A DNA stretch of 64,000 bases. It comes from Archaeoglobaceae archaeon (lineage in GTDB: Archaea; Halobacteriota; Archaeoglobi; Archaeoglobales; Archaeoglobaceae). Positions 50,186 to 58,802 of the stretch are shown one piece after another. The stretch spans positions 20,120-84,119 of the forward strand of contig JANXDX010000013.1 of assembly GCA_025058735.1 (NCBI GenBank), in the 5' to 3' direction. How positions within the stretch are numbered: position 1 is the stretch's first letter; each line of letters opens with the position of its first letter. Under the pieces are notes generated by a model, which ran no database searches, was not told the origin of the DNA, and saw only the letters and a program-made list of their open reading frames with translations. Position numbers and translations under genes: made by a program.

Positions 50186-50441
50186 GACATTCACTTTAGA
50201 TTTTTTTAACAACTAAGATATAAAGCTTGTGAAATACAGGTGTATGAAAACTTTGAAGAGTTTTTTGAAGCTAAAACTTTTCAGAATTTAGCAAGTTTTA
50301 ATACACTTTTAACTTCTACAGATCTTGTCCATGCAAATAGATGTGTCGAAAATTCGTCTTATTACAGTTTGAGATTGTTGAAAAAGAGGGTAAATGTCAA
50401 AAGTTACCAAGAACAAAATTCATACTAATTTCAGATGCGTA

Positions 50442-50513
50442 GGGCCCGGACCGGGATTTGAACCCGGGGCCTGGGATCCACAGTCCCAGAGGTTCCCGCT
50501 ACCCCATCCGGGC
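50442..50513 (-). tRNA. tRNA-His (anticodon GTG)
   Basis: Acceptor GCCCGGA pairs with TCCGGGC; an encoded extra G (position -1, at 50513) faces the C discriminator at 50442, the tRNA-His identity feature. Anticodon stem TGGGA/TCCCA with loop CTGTGGA gives GTG. T-arm CCGGG TTCAAAT CCCGG. TATA-like GTTTAAATTTTG lies about 25-30 bp upstream on the minus strand. CCA is not encoded. Confidence 0.96.
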
Positions 50514-50562
50514 CACTTTGCAGATTTTAGTTGAACAAAATTTAAACTTTTCCCTAAAAAGA

Positions 50563-51471
50563 TCAATCTCCAAACGTTATGACCGGTGAAGTAGCAATCC
50601 TCTTTGCACCCATGTTTCTAAGTACGGGCTTTAAAAATTTCACCTGTGCTTTGTCAAGTATTATATGTATCGCAGCTGCACCTTTTGCTAGTGGTGAAAC
50701 TGTTGGATCAAATCCTTTTGCAGTCAAATAATCTATTATTCTCTTCAGATCTTCCTCTTTTGGCACGTTGAAAAATAAACTTACTAAGTTCTTAGACTTT
50801 ATAACTTCGTCAACGTCTATGATTAGATTTTCCATGGTTTCTTTCTTTTCACGATCGAGGAGAGATCTTTTGTTAGCTATGAAAACTGAATAAACAGGAT
50901 CCCTTACAACGTCTATTATTTTACACTTGTTAGCTCTCAAAGTAGTACCAAACTCTGTAACATCTATTATCATATCAGCTTCTGGTGTAGGTGGTAAAAT
51001 AGATGCTTCAGTTTTACCTATAGGATCAAAAACTATTGCATTGAGTTTGTGTTTTTTTACATATTCTTTTGCTATTTCTGGAAATTCTGAAGCTACAAAA
51101 ACAATTTTATTGTTAACTACTGCTTTAAAATCCTCTATACTCTCTACTTCTGGATAAACTTCTTCTGAAATAGCTACTACTAGCTTCGTTGGTCTTAAAG
51201 GTAATCTTGCTAGTATTTCAATGTTTTTTAGTTCTGTTTTCAGTTTCCAGTTCTCTAATATATCTTCTCCTGTAAATCCGCCGTCTCCTTTTCCCATTTC
51301 GATATAGAAAGGCATTATTTGTGGCCTAACCTGTTTAAAAATTATGTTCGGATGATCTACATCGATCAAATATCCTCTCTCAGCTTTCTTTAATTTGTAA
51401 CCTGCAGTCTCTAACGCATCCCAAATGGGTTTTTCTAGGTGTCCATCTGGAAAATAAATTTTAACTTTCAT
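50563..51471 (-). CDS. hisG: ATP phosphoribosyltransferase (long form)
   Basis: First enzyme of histidine synthesis, joining ATP and PRPP. From ATG 51471 (MKVKIYFPDGHLEKPIWDAL) it has about 302 residues, the long form with catalytic domains (RLPLRPTKLVVAISEEVYPE, the PRPP-binding segment around DVTEFGTTLRANKCKII) and the C-terminal regulatory domain that binds histidine (KGFDPTVSPLAKGAAAIHII). The usual G-R-L of the N-terminal motif is G-H-L here. The frame extends upstream into hef by about 29 bases, which is probably not used. Confidence 0.92.
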   Translation of the reverse strand: MKVKIYFPDGHLEKPIWDALETAGYKLKKAERGYLIDVDHPNIIFKQVRPQIMPFYIEMGKGDGGFTGEDILENWKLKTELKNIEILARLPLRPTKLVVAISEEVYPEVESIEDFKAVVNNKIVFVASEFPEIAKEYVKKHKLNAIVFDPIGKTEASILPPTPEADMIIDVTEFGTTLRANKCKIIDVVRDPVYSVFIANKRSLLDREKKETMENLIIDVDEVIKSKNLVSLFFNVPKEEDLKRIIDYLTAKGFDPTVSPLAKGAAAIHIILDKAQVKFLKPVLRNMGAKRIATSPVITFGD

Positions 51472-51502
51472 TGTTAAAACATCCATCCTCTGTAGAAATA
51501 TC

Positions 51503-53701
51503 TTACTCCAGTTGTACTTTATCTGCATCACTGTAAGGAGTAGTCATCAAAGTTCTTATTCTTTCTGCAGTCTTTTTCCCAACCTTTGGAACTTCTATAA
51601 GTTCTTCAACACTAGCTGTAGCTATTTTTTCGATCGTTTGAAAATGTTCTAAAAGATTCTTTGCAACAACACTTCCAACGTTTGATATTGCAGATACTAC
51701 GTACTCCATCTCATCTTTCAAAGTTCTTTTTGTTTTATCTACATGCTCAACTACACTTCTTTTTCTCTCTTCCTGCTCTCTTCTAGCTATAGCTATTAGA
51801 AATTCAGCTGTCTCATTCGGATTTGAAGTAAATATTACAGGTACTCCGAAGTCGATGGCTATTGAAGCTATAGCTCCTCTGACTGCATTTGGATGGAGTC
51901 TTGAATATATGTTTTGACCTTCTATTATTAAAACTGGCTTTTGATAAGCTGCCCTTAACTTTGCAACTTGACTAAAAAGCTTCTCTGCTTCAATTATGCT
52001 CTCTACAAAATCTTCTACAGTCTTTCTTTCAACTGCTACTCTATCGCTTAAAACATAATCTCCAACTTCTAAAGTTTTAACTTCCAAATCAACTCTATCT
52101 TTTAAAATTTTAGGGACTTCCGATCTCAGTTCTCTTGAATCAACTATTATCTTTACACCGATCTTTTGCCCAAGCTCTGGGAAGTAAATTTGTCCCTTTT
52201 CAAGCTTTCTTTTAACTTCTAGCAATCTTTCATACATGATCTTCTCTCTTCTAATACTTGCATAATAGTAAGCTTCATCTCTTGTCCCTTTCGTAACTAA
52301 AACAACAATTTTTCCCTCTCTTCCTCTTCCAGTTCTTCCTTTTCTCTGGATCGCTCTTATCTCAGATGGGACTGCTTCGTAGAATACTACAAGATCTGTA
52401 GCAGGTATGTCTAATCCTTCTTCCCCAATAGAGGTTGCCACCAGTACACTAACTTCACCGTTTCTAAATTTTTCAAGAATTTCTATCTGTTCTTTTTGGC
52501 TCATCCCCTCGCTGTAATCTTTTTCTGCTTGCCCAACAAACTTTGAAGTAGAAGCTATGTTTGAAAGCTCTTTAACAAGTTTTTCAGCTGTGTCTCTGAA
52601 GTTTGTAAATACTATTATCCTTGAATCTTTATTCTCTTCCAACTGCTTTTTTACAACTTCTTTTAATTTGTTAAGTTTTGGATGCTCCTCTTTACATTTT
52701 AAAGCTGCAAATACAGCTTCTCTAAAAATTGGATCGTTTGCTATATTTTTTGAGGCTCTACTTCCTCTTCCACTAGCTTCCACAAGCAACCTCTTCAAGT
52801 AACTCTTCAAAGCTTCAACTCCCTGCGTTTCGATCAGTTCCACTGCATGTAAAAGCTTTAATATTTCAGCTAATATAGAAATTGCTTCAAAAAGTTCCTC
52901 TTTTCCTTCCGCGACTTTAACTTGTAAAGCTTCCTGCAAAGCTAAAAGCTCTTTTTTGCTCAACTCCTCTGCATCTATTCCAAATTTTTTTAACTTATCA
53001 AATCTAAATTTTAAACTTTCTTCGATCTTGTTTTTAACAATTTCTAACTCTTTTGGAAGCTCGACTCTGATCCATTCTATATCTTTTTCAGCAACGTATG
53101 GTTTAACATCATCATCCCATTCACTTCTAACCTCTAAAGCTTGAATTCCCAAATTTGTGATTATTTCCCATATCCTCTCTACATCACTACCAGGAGATGC
53201 TGTTAAAGCCAATATCAGTGGTTTCCTAGCTTGCTTTAAATATTCTTTAGCTATATAAACATAAGAATAATTACCAACAGCTCTGTGAGCCTCATCAAAA
53301 ACAACTAAAACAAAATTTTCTAAGTTGATTCTTCCAGAAACTAAATCGTTTTCAATAACTTGTGGTGTAGAAACTATTATTTTTTTTCCAAAAAACTTCG
53401 ACCTCGCTTCAGGTGGTATCTCTCCGCTTAGAGCTACTATTTCATCTTGATCAATTTTTATAGTTTTTCTTAAGAAAAACGAATGTTGCTCAACTAATGG
53501 TTTTGTTGGTGCTAAAAATAAAACTTGCCCTTCTTCGTTCAAAAGTCTAGATGCTATTACTAAAGCAGCTATTGCAGTTTTTCCAAGTCCGGTTGGGATA
53601 ACTACTAGGGTGTTCTTAAGCAGAGCTGTAGTAGCTATGGCTATTTGATAGGCTCTCCTCTCCAGCGTTTGCTCCTTGATCAGTGGATGTGTTACGAACA
53701 C
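51503..53701 (-). CDS. hef: Hef helicase-nuclease (XPF/FANCM-like)
   Basis: Archaeal fork-processing enzyme with helicase and structure-specific nuclease domains in 732 residues. Helicase: VIPTGLGKTAIAALVIA (Walker A), VVFDEAHRAVGNYSYV (motif II), ALTASPGS (III), FTNFRDTAEKLV (IV), ATSIGEEGLDIPATDLVV (V) and QRKGRTGR (VI). XPF nuclease: VDSRELRSEVPKIL, LEVGDYVLSDRVAVERKTVEDF with the E-R-K-x3-D active site intact. C-terminal helix-hairpin-helix pair: ISNVGSVVAKNLLEHF and LIEVPKVGKKTAERIRTLM. Full length; all catalytic residues seen. Confidence 0.97.
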   Translation of the reverse strand: MFVTHPLIKEQTLERRAYQIAIATTALLKNTLVVIPTGLGKTAIAALVIASRLLNEEGQVLFLAPTKPLVEQHSFFLRKTIKIDQDEIVALSGEIPPEARSKFFGKKIIVSTPQVIENDLVSGRINLENFVLVVFDEAHRAVGNYSYVYIAKEYLKQARKPLILALTASPGSDVERIWEIITNLGIQALEVRSEWDDDVKPYVAEKDIEWIRVELPKELEIVKNKIEESLKFRFDKLKKFGIDAEELSKKELLALQEALQVKVAEGKEELFEAISILAEILKLLHAVELIETQGVEALKSYLKRLLVEASGRGSRASKNIANDPIFREAVFAALKCKEEHPKLNKLKEVVKKQLEENKDSRIIVFTNFRDTAEKLVKELSNIASTSKFVGQAEKDYSEGMSQKEQIEILEKFRNGEVSVLVATSIGEEGLDIPATDLVVFYEAVPSEIRAIQRKGRTGRGREGKIVVLVTKGTRDEAYYYASIRREKIMYERLLEVKRKLEKGQIYFPELGQKIGVKIIVDSRELRSEVPKILKDRVDLEVKTLEVGDYVLSDRVAVERKTVEDFVESIIEAEKLFSQVAKLRAAYQKPVLIIEGQNIYSRLHPNAVRGAIASIAIDFGVPVIFTSNPNETAEFLIAIARREQEERKRSVVEHVDKTKRTLKDEMEYVVSAISNVGSVVAKNLLEHFQTIEKIATASVEELIEVPKVGKKTAERIRTLMTTPYSDADKVQLE

Positions 53702-53768
53702 TTATGATGTACTCGATGAAGTTAAAAAGTTCTCGCAAATTTTAAAAATTAAAAGATAATGTAATTTT

Positions 53769-54086
53769 ATGAACTACAAAAGTACTGTTGTAGCTGCAAT
53801 TATGGTACTATCGGCAGCATCTCTGGTTTATAGATGGCTGAGTCTTTACAACAGAGAAGACGTTTATGCTGTAATGTTTGCAGTTATCTTAACAGCATCC
53901 CTAGCAACACTTTTACTCAGCTTGGAGTACAGAATGAAGAAGATGGCTGAAGAGTTTCAAAACTTGAAAAGGATGATCTCTCTGATCTCTGAAGATATAG
54001 AGAGTAGAGTTGAAAGAACTGTTCAAACGAATCTGAGGATTATAGAGGATAGACTGATAAGTCTGGAGAAGAGGATCTATCGTTGA
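53769..54086 (+). CDS. Small membrane-anchored coiled-coil protein, unknown function
   Basis: A 105-residue protein with two hydrophobic segments (TVVAAIMVLSAASLVY, residues 5-22; DVYAVMFAVILTASLATLLL, 31-50) followed by a charged heptad-like coiled coil (YRMKKMAEEFQNLKRMISLI and NLRIIEDRLISLEKRIYR). I do not recognise a family. TATA-like TTTTAAAAATTAAAAG lies about 25 bases upstream of the ATG, supporting expression. Divergent from hef; its last 47 bases overlap the convergent UPF0280 gene. Confidence 0.7.
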   Translation: MNYKSTVVAAIMVLSAASLVYRWLSLYNREDVYAVMFAVILTASLATLLLSLEYRMKKMAEEFQNLKRMISLISEDIESRVERTVQTNLRIIEDRLISLEKRIYR

Positions 54087-54768
54087 CTAAAACGATCTCT
54101 GGAACTTTTCCAGCGTAGGCTAGAAAGCAATCTTTAACTATAAAAATTGCATCTATGTATTTTTTAAATTCACTGTAGAATTCTTCAGCGTATTTTTTCA
54201 ACTCATCTTTTCCAAAACTCTCTTTCACACCATTCCCAAGAGCAGTAGCTAACGCATCACAAAGTGCAGCGTTTTCTCCAAAAACACAAGCTGCATCAGC
54301 GTAACCAAAGCTAACAGAATGACTTATTTTTCCACTGGAAGTACAAACTGAATAAAATTCCTTTGGTTCAATTAAAAAGGCAAAATTCGTTGGTTTTAAT
54401 CCGATCAAGATTTCTTGATCGCTGTGCATAGCTATGTCTCCTCCATTCTCTACTACAGCTAAACTAGCACCATTTTCCATCATCTTCTCTACAGCATAAC
54501 CAGCTATAGCTCCAGCTACACTAGCCATTGGTCCAACCTTTGCGATCTTCGCTGCTTTGCACATCTCATCGATAACTTTTCCTCCAAAGCAGTCTTCAAA
54601 CGGCTCATAACTTATTAAAAAATAAGGATTTATAGCTATGTACCGCTCTATTTCACTTCTAGCTTCCAAGATCGCCTCAACTGCTATCTTGTAGAAATCG
54701 TCAGATTCAGTTAAAATCGTCGCAACAGTTTCCTTGTAGTTAAATTTATATTTTCTTTTTTTCATCAT
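54040..54768 (-). CDS. UPF0280 family protein (ApbE-like fold)
   Basis: A 242-residue UPF0280 (COG2122) protein, distantly related to the FAD:protein FMN transferase ApbE. Blocks: VGPMASVAGAIAGYAVEKM, VENGGDIAMHSDQEILIGLK, VCTSSGKISHSVSFGYADAA and CDALATALGN. The order G-P-M-A-x-V-A-G, E-N-G-G-D-I and T-S-S-G-x-x-x-H-S matches ApbE-type flavin transferases, but the target is unknown. Start overlaps the flavoprotein gene (ATGA), one operon with icd. Confidence 0.88.
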   Translation of the reverse strand: MMKKRKYKFNYKETVATILTESDDFYKIAVEAILEARSEIERYIAINPYFLISYEPFEDCFGGKVIDEMCKAAKIAKVGPMASVAGAIAGYAVEKMMENGASLAVVENGGDIAMHSDQEILIGLKPTNFAFLIEPKEFYSVCTSSGKISHSVSFGYADAACVFGENAALCDALATALGNGVKESFGKDELKKYAEEFYSEFKKYIDAIFIVKDCFLAYAGKVPEIVLVNDRSSSPDLSVYPL

Positions 54769-55694
54769 AATCCTATTATTTTTAAAAAAGTAGAGATCGT
54801 ATGCTCAACAGTCCTTTTGCTTTCGAACTCTACAACCTTTGGTAAAATTTTAAGCATTTGCATCTTTTTACCTTCTAACATTGCATCAACGAATTTTTGC
54901 TCTTCTTCAATCCACCACAGCTCTTTTAAAATTTTGTCTTCATACTTCTCAAGGCAATTCAAAGAATCGAACAAAATCTTCGCTGAAATCAGAGAAGGTA
55001 CATTTCCCTCTCCAGCACCACTTACACATCCTATAGCTTCCCCAACTCCAACGATTTTTTCAAAAACAAAAGGTTTGCACTTCGAAGGTGGAAGCATTCT
55101 AACTTTTCCCCTGCAACTGCAAAAAACATTTTTTTCATCAAATTCGTACTTTTCTCTCAATTTTTTTATCAATTCAAAGGCAATTCCTTCGTTCAAAGCT
55201 CCTGCACCTATATGCCATCTGTTATTACCAAGCGGAAAGGCCCAGGAGTAGCCTTTAGATGAGACGTGAACGTATATGTTTTCATCTTTTTCATGATCTT
55301 CAACGAACTGGATCGTTGGAAGCAACCTGTCTTTTTTTATTTTTGGTAAGTAAGCTCTTTCAGAACCAGTAGCATCTATGTAAAGATCAGCATCTTTCTT
55401 TTCAAATTTTACCCATAGATCTTTTAACAATCTCCTCTTTTCAAGGATCACGATGTTCTTGTTTTTGAGTGGAATTCCGTTGGCGTATATGTATTCAGGA
55501 TTTGAAAGTACATAGTCTTTAACGTTTAGATCTATCAAAGAATACAGTTCTTTTGCTTCTTTGTAAGCGAAAGCCCACGCGCATCTGCAGTCGACGTCGT
55601 TCCTAACATCGTATATGCTAACATCGTAACCTTCTTTAGTAAGAAGGTGATAAAGGTAAGTCCCTGCAACTCCGGCTCCATATATTTGGATCAT
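54765..55694 (-). CDS. FAD-dependent oxidoreductase, geranylgeranyl-reductase-like
   Basis: A 309-residue flavoprotein. The N-terminal Rossmann motif is IQIYGAGVAGTYLYHLLTKE; later VGEAIGCVSGAGEGNVPSLI fits the GD-motif region of geranylgeranyl reductase-type enzymes, which saturate isoprenoid chains of archaeal lipids or quinones. YSWAFPLGNNRWHIGAGALN is also typical of that group. It is shorter than most members (usually 380-450 residues). A cysteine pair in DVDCRCAWAF is unusual near the FAD site. It sits between icd and the UPF0280 gene with four-base overlaps. The substrate is not known. Confidence 0.78.
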   Translation of the reverse strand: MIQIYGAGVAGTYLYHLLTKEGYDVSIYDVRNDVDCRCAWAFAYKEAKELYSLIDLNVKDYVLSNPEYIYANGIPLKNKNIVILEKRRLLKDLWVKFEKKDADLYIDATGSERAYLPKIKKDRLLPTIQFVEDHEKDENIYVHVSSKGYSWAFPLGNNRWHIGAGALNEGIAFELIKKLREKYEFDEKNVFCSCRGKVRMLPPSKCKPFVFEKIVGVGEAIGCVSGAGEGNVPSLISAKILFDSLNCLEKYEDKILKELWWIEEEQKFVDAMLEGKKMQMLKILPKVVEFESKRTVEHTISTFLKIIGL

Positions 55695-56917
55695 AAGGAC
55701 TGTAGGTTCTCAACTACAGCTTTTGCAAATTCTCTAGTCCCAACCAACTTTCCTCCAGTAAGTCTATGTAAGTCGTAAGTTACGATTCCACTGCTTATCG
55801 TCATCTCTACAGCTCTTTTTACAGTTTCTGCTGCATCTTTCCAACCTAGAAATTCGAACATCAAAGCCCCGGTTAGTATCTGTGCTGTAGGATTTACTTT
55901 GTTTTGACCTGCGTACTTTGGAGCAGAGCCATGGATCGGTTCAAAAACACCTATTCCATCACCTATGTTACTTCCAGGTGCAATTCCTAAGCCACCTACC
56001 AGCGCAGCTGCAGCATCGCTCAAGTAATCCCCGTTCAAGTTTGGAGTTACTATAACATCGTACTCTTCAGTTCTTGTAATTATCTGCTGAAACATGTTGT
56101 CAGCAATCCTATCTTTTACAACTATTTTTCCTTCTATCTGTTTTCCATAACTCAGAAGTTCATCTTCAGTTACGCAGTGATCTCTGAACTCCTTTAAAGC
56201 TACTTCGTAACCCCAATCCCTAAAAGCTCCCTCGGTGAATTTCATAATGTTACCTTTATGAACAAGAGTTACACTTTTTCTTTTATTTTCTACAGCATAT
56301 TTTAAAGCTGATCTAACCAATCTCTTTGTTGCAAACTCACTTATAACTTTAACACCCAATCCAGCATCTTCCCTAATATTTATTCCAAATTTCTTAAAAA
56401 ACTCTCTCACTTTTCTAGCTTCGTCGCTGTTCCAGGGAAATTCTATCCCGGCGTAAACATCTTCCGTATTTTCTCTGAAAATTACAAAGTTCACTTTTTC
56501 TGGATGCTTTATCGGACTTGGAACTCCTTTAATGTAATAAACTGGTCTAACGTTTGCATAAAGATCGAGTACTTGTCTTATAGTTACGTTTAAACTTCTG
56601 TAGCCACCGCTCACAGGAGTTGTCAACGGACCTTTAAAAGCAACTCTAAAATCTCTTATTGCATTTAAAGTATCTTCTGGCAAGTAGGTTCCATAGATTT
56701 TATAAGCATCTTCTCCAGCATAAACTTTAAACCAAACGATTTCTTTTCCAATTTTCTCAGCTGCTGCATTGAGAACTTCTATTGCTGCTGGAACTACATC
56801 TTTTCCTATTCCATCACCTTCAAAGTATGGGATTATTGGATTCTTTGGAACTACAAGTTTTTCGTTTTCATATCTAATTTTTTCTCCTTCTTCTGGTGGC
56901 CTAACTTTTTTGTACAT
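55691..56917 (-). CDS. icd: Isocitrate dehydrogenase (NADP-type)
   Basis: Oxidative decarboxylation of isocitrate to 2-oxoglutarate. The 408-residue protein shows PYFEGDGIGKDVVPAAIEVL, the substrate Ser/Arg loop in GGYRSLNVTIRQVLDLYANV, FRENTEDVYAGIEF, VHKGNIMKFTEGAFRDWGYE, DRIADNMFQQI, NLNGDYLSDAAAALVGGLG and the nucleotide-binding GVFEPIHGSAPKYAGQNKVN. Size and blocks match the prokaryotic type I enzyme used in Archaeoglobus. First gene of an icd-flavoprotein-UPF0280 operon. A TATA-like box lies about 23 bases upstream of the ATG. Confidence 0.96.
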   Translation of the reverse strand: MYKKVRPPEEGEKIRYENEKLVVPKNPIIPYFEGDGIGKDVVPAAIEVLNAAAEKIGKEIVWFKVYAGEDAYKIYGTYLPEDTLNAIRDFRVAFKGPLTTPVSGGYRSLNVTIRQVLDLYANVRPVYYIKGVPSPIKHPEKVNFVIFRENTEDVYAGIEFPWNSDEARKVREFFKKFGINIREDAGLGVKVISEFATKRLVRSALKYAVENKRKSVTLVHKGNIMKFTEGAFRDWGYEVALKEFRDHCVTEDELLSYGKQIEGKIVVKDRIADNMFQQIITRTEEYDVIVTPNLNGDYLSDAAAALVGGLGIAPGSNIGDGIGVFEPIHGSAPKYAGQNKVNPTAQILTGALMFEFLGWKDAAETVKRAVEMTISSGIVTYDLHRLTGGKLVGTREFAKAVVENLQSL

Positions 56918-56935
56918 AGTTGAACCTTTTTCATG

Positions 56936-56943
56936 TATATAAA
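56936..56943. promoter_or_regulatory. Shared TATA-like box between icd and a divergent small gene
   Basis: TATATAAA (reads TTTATATA on the other strand) lies about 23 bp before the icd ATG on one side and about 34 bp before the GTG at 56974 on the other. It may serve one or both directions. Confidence 0.4.
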
Positions 56944-56973
56944 AGTTTAAAACTTTGCTTGAAGAGTTATTTT

Positions 56974-57252
56974 GTGTACGAGGATGTGAAAAAGATCTTG
57001 GAAAATTTCGAAAATTTAAAGAGGTTGCTTTCCAGCAGAGCTCTTTGTGAAGAGGACAGAATAGTTATATGTGATGAACCACTAAAAATAATTATAAGAA
57101 GGGACAGAATAGATTTTTACGTGTACGATGAATATCACGGATTCGTATCATCATCGACGAAAAAGATGTCGAAAGAAGTTGAAAAGGAAGCCAAGCTTTG
57201 GTTGAAAGCTCTATCTTCTCTAAAGTTTAGACGCTTCAGTGTGAGACCATGA
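56974..57252 (+). CDS. Small hypothetical protein preceding the radical SAM gene
   Basis: About 92 residues from GTG at 56974 (MYEDVKKILENFENLKRLLS), charged and soluble, with an ILIRRDRI-like strand region (LKIIIRRDRIDFYVYDEY) and a C-terminal helix (EVEKEAKLWLKALSSL). No family recognised. The frame is open to 56920, but the GTG lies at about the right distance from the TATA-like box. It overlaps the radical SAM gene by four bases, so the two are probably translated together. Confidence 0.65.
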   Translation: MYEDVKKILENFENLKRLLSSRALCEEDRIVICDEPLKIIIRRDRIDFYVYDEYHGFVSSSTKKMSKEVEKEAKLWLKALSSLKFRRFSVRP

Positions 57253-58154
57253 TAGACTTACCTCCGTTTAGACCGCCAAGCGAAGCTTCTAGTTATCTTT
57301 TAAGAGTTGTTAGAGGATGTAACTGGAACAGATGTGCATTCTGTGCAATGTACAGAGATCTAAAGTTTTGTCAAAGAAGAAAAGATGAAATTTTAAAAGA
57401 TATAGACAATTTGGAGAAGTTTTTCCCTAGATCAAATTCTGCTTTCATAGGAGATTCAAATCCGCTAATACATAAAGACATCGTTGAAATTGTAGAGTAC
57501 TTGAAAAAGAAATACCAGGTTTCAAGGGTGACTGCTTACGCTAGGATAAAAACGATCGCAGCTATGCCAGAAAGCAAGTTGAAAAGCTTGAAAGATGCTG
57601 GACTAACAAGACTCCACATGGGCTTAGAAAGTGGATGCGAAGAAGTTTTAAAATTTGTAAATAAAGGAATAACTCCAGAAGAAGCTATAAAAGCTTGTAG
57701 AAAAGCAAAAAAGTTCTTTGAAGTAACTTACTATGTAATAACTGGTTTAGGAGGATGCGATATGAGCTTAAGTCATGCAAAAGATACAGCTAAAGTACTA
57801 AGTTATGCTGAACCGACTTTTGTGAGGGTTAGAAATTTAACCATCATCGATGGTTCACCTTTGAGTAGTAGGAACTTTAAAACGATAAGTGCTAAGCAGC
57901 AGCTTGAAGAGTTGAAGATGATAGTAGCTGAAACCAGAGCAAAGACTTACTTGACTTGTGATCATATCTCAAATTATCTCTTTACAAAACATGGACCGAT
58001 ATTTTTCGGTGTAAGTGGGAATTTACCAGAGGATAGAGATGAGATGATCCAAAAAATCGACGATGCGATCGAATTAGTAGAAGTAATAGAAAAAAGTGGT
58101 GGAAAAGTGTTTACGAGTAACGATATGTATAAACTTGGACTTATAATGCTTTGA
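57249..58154 (+). CDS. Radical SAM protein (COG1032-like)
   Basis: A 301-residue radical SAM enzyme. The cluster motif is C-N-W-N-R-C-A-F-C at residues 24-32, a Cx4Cx2C spacing found in one subgroup rather than the classical Cx3Cx2C. It continues AMYRDLKFCQRRKDEILKDI, FIGDSNPLIHKDI and LHMGLESGCEEVLKFVNKG, which fit the subgroup's SAM-binding blocks. The reaction is unknown. Overlaps the small gene upstream by four bases and atpD on the other strand by 14. Confidence 0.88.
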   Translation: MIDLPPFRPPSEASSYLLRVVRGCNWNRCAFCAMYRDLKFCQRRKDEILKDIDNLEKFFPRSNSAFIGDSNPLIHKDIVEIVEYLKKKYQVSRVTAYARIKTIAAMPESKLKSLKDAGLTRLHMGLESGCEEVLKFVNKGITPEEAIKACRKAKKFFEVTYYVITGLGGCDMSLSHAKDTAKVLSYAEPTFVRVRNLTIIDGSPLSSRNFKTISAKQQLEELKMIVAETRAKTYLTCDHISNYLFTKHGPIFFGVSGNLPEDRDEMIQKIDDAIELVEVIEKSGGKVFTSNDMYKLGLIML

Positions 58155-58785
58155 CTTTTTCTTTCTTGCTTTTCAGTTTCTTAAGTACAATTCTGCTTTC
58201 TCTATCCATTTCTTCAAGTTTGAATGCTATGAACCTCGCAGTTTCTATCATGCTTGGAATTATTCTGTACTCTAAAGCGTTTACTCTCCTTTTTGTTTTC
58301 TCTATTTCCTCTAGAAGTTTTCTTAAAGTAGTCTCTATCTCTGCAACTTCTAAGATCGAATCTATCAGATCTTCGTAAGCCTCAACTGCTTCATCTAACC
58401 TTATACTAGTACTTAGAACTCCGTAGCTTCTTTCAATTATTTTCTTTTTTATGCGTTCCCTTTTCACAACTGGAACTACTACGCCCATTACGTTTTTCCT
58501 CATAATCGTAAACTGAGGTTGCACTTGACAGCAAGCTAAAGCTATAGATCGAATCGCTACACTTCCATCTACTGCTTCAGCTAAAGCCAATTTCTGTCTA
58601 GCTACCTTGTATTTTTCAATCATTCTATCTATAGCTTCTTTAGCTTCAGCTAAAAGCTGTCTAAATTCCATTATTAAGCCATCTCTTTTCATTTTCAATA
58701 GAGAATGACCTCTCTGAGCCATTTTGATCCTTCTTCTTAGTTTTATCAGTTCCATTCTAGTTGGTTGAACTTGCAGTAGAGGCAT
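58141..58785 (-). CDS. atpD: A-type ATP synthase subunit D (central stalk)
   Basis: Rotor subunit of the A1 motor, 214 residues, mostly long alpha helices. PTRMELIKLRRRIKMAQRGH at the N-terminus, LLKMKRDGLIMEF, and the C-terminal TKRRVNALEYRIIPSMIETA are the strongest conserved blocks. It is last in the operon, 17 bases after atpB, and its end overlaps the radical SAM gene on the other strand by 14 bases. Confidence 0.97.
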   Translation of the reverse strand: MPLLQVQPTRMELIKLRRRIKMAQRGHSLLKMKRDGLIMEFRQLLAEAKEAIDRMIEKYKVARQKLALAEAVDGSVAIRSIALACCQVQPQFTIMRKNVMGVVVPVVKRERIKKKIIERSYGVLSTSIRLDEAVEAYEDLIDSILEVAEIETTLRKLLEEIEKTKRRVNALEYRIIPSMIETARFIAFKLEEMDRESRIVLKKLKSKKEKVKAL

Positions 58786-58802
58786 TTGATCACCAAGAAA
58801 AA

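Noticed and set aside
50240..50428. A 62-codon plus-strand frame between the YdjM-like gene and tRNA-His
   Set aside because: It has a TATA-like sequence nearby, but the same box suits the divergent gene; composition is biased and no similarity is evident. Not enough to call a gene.
54817..55251. A 144-codon plus-strand open frame
   Set aside because: Antisense to the FAD-dependent oxidoreductase, which has a clear Rossmann motif.
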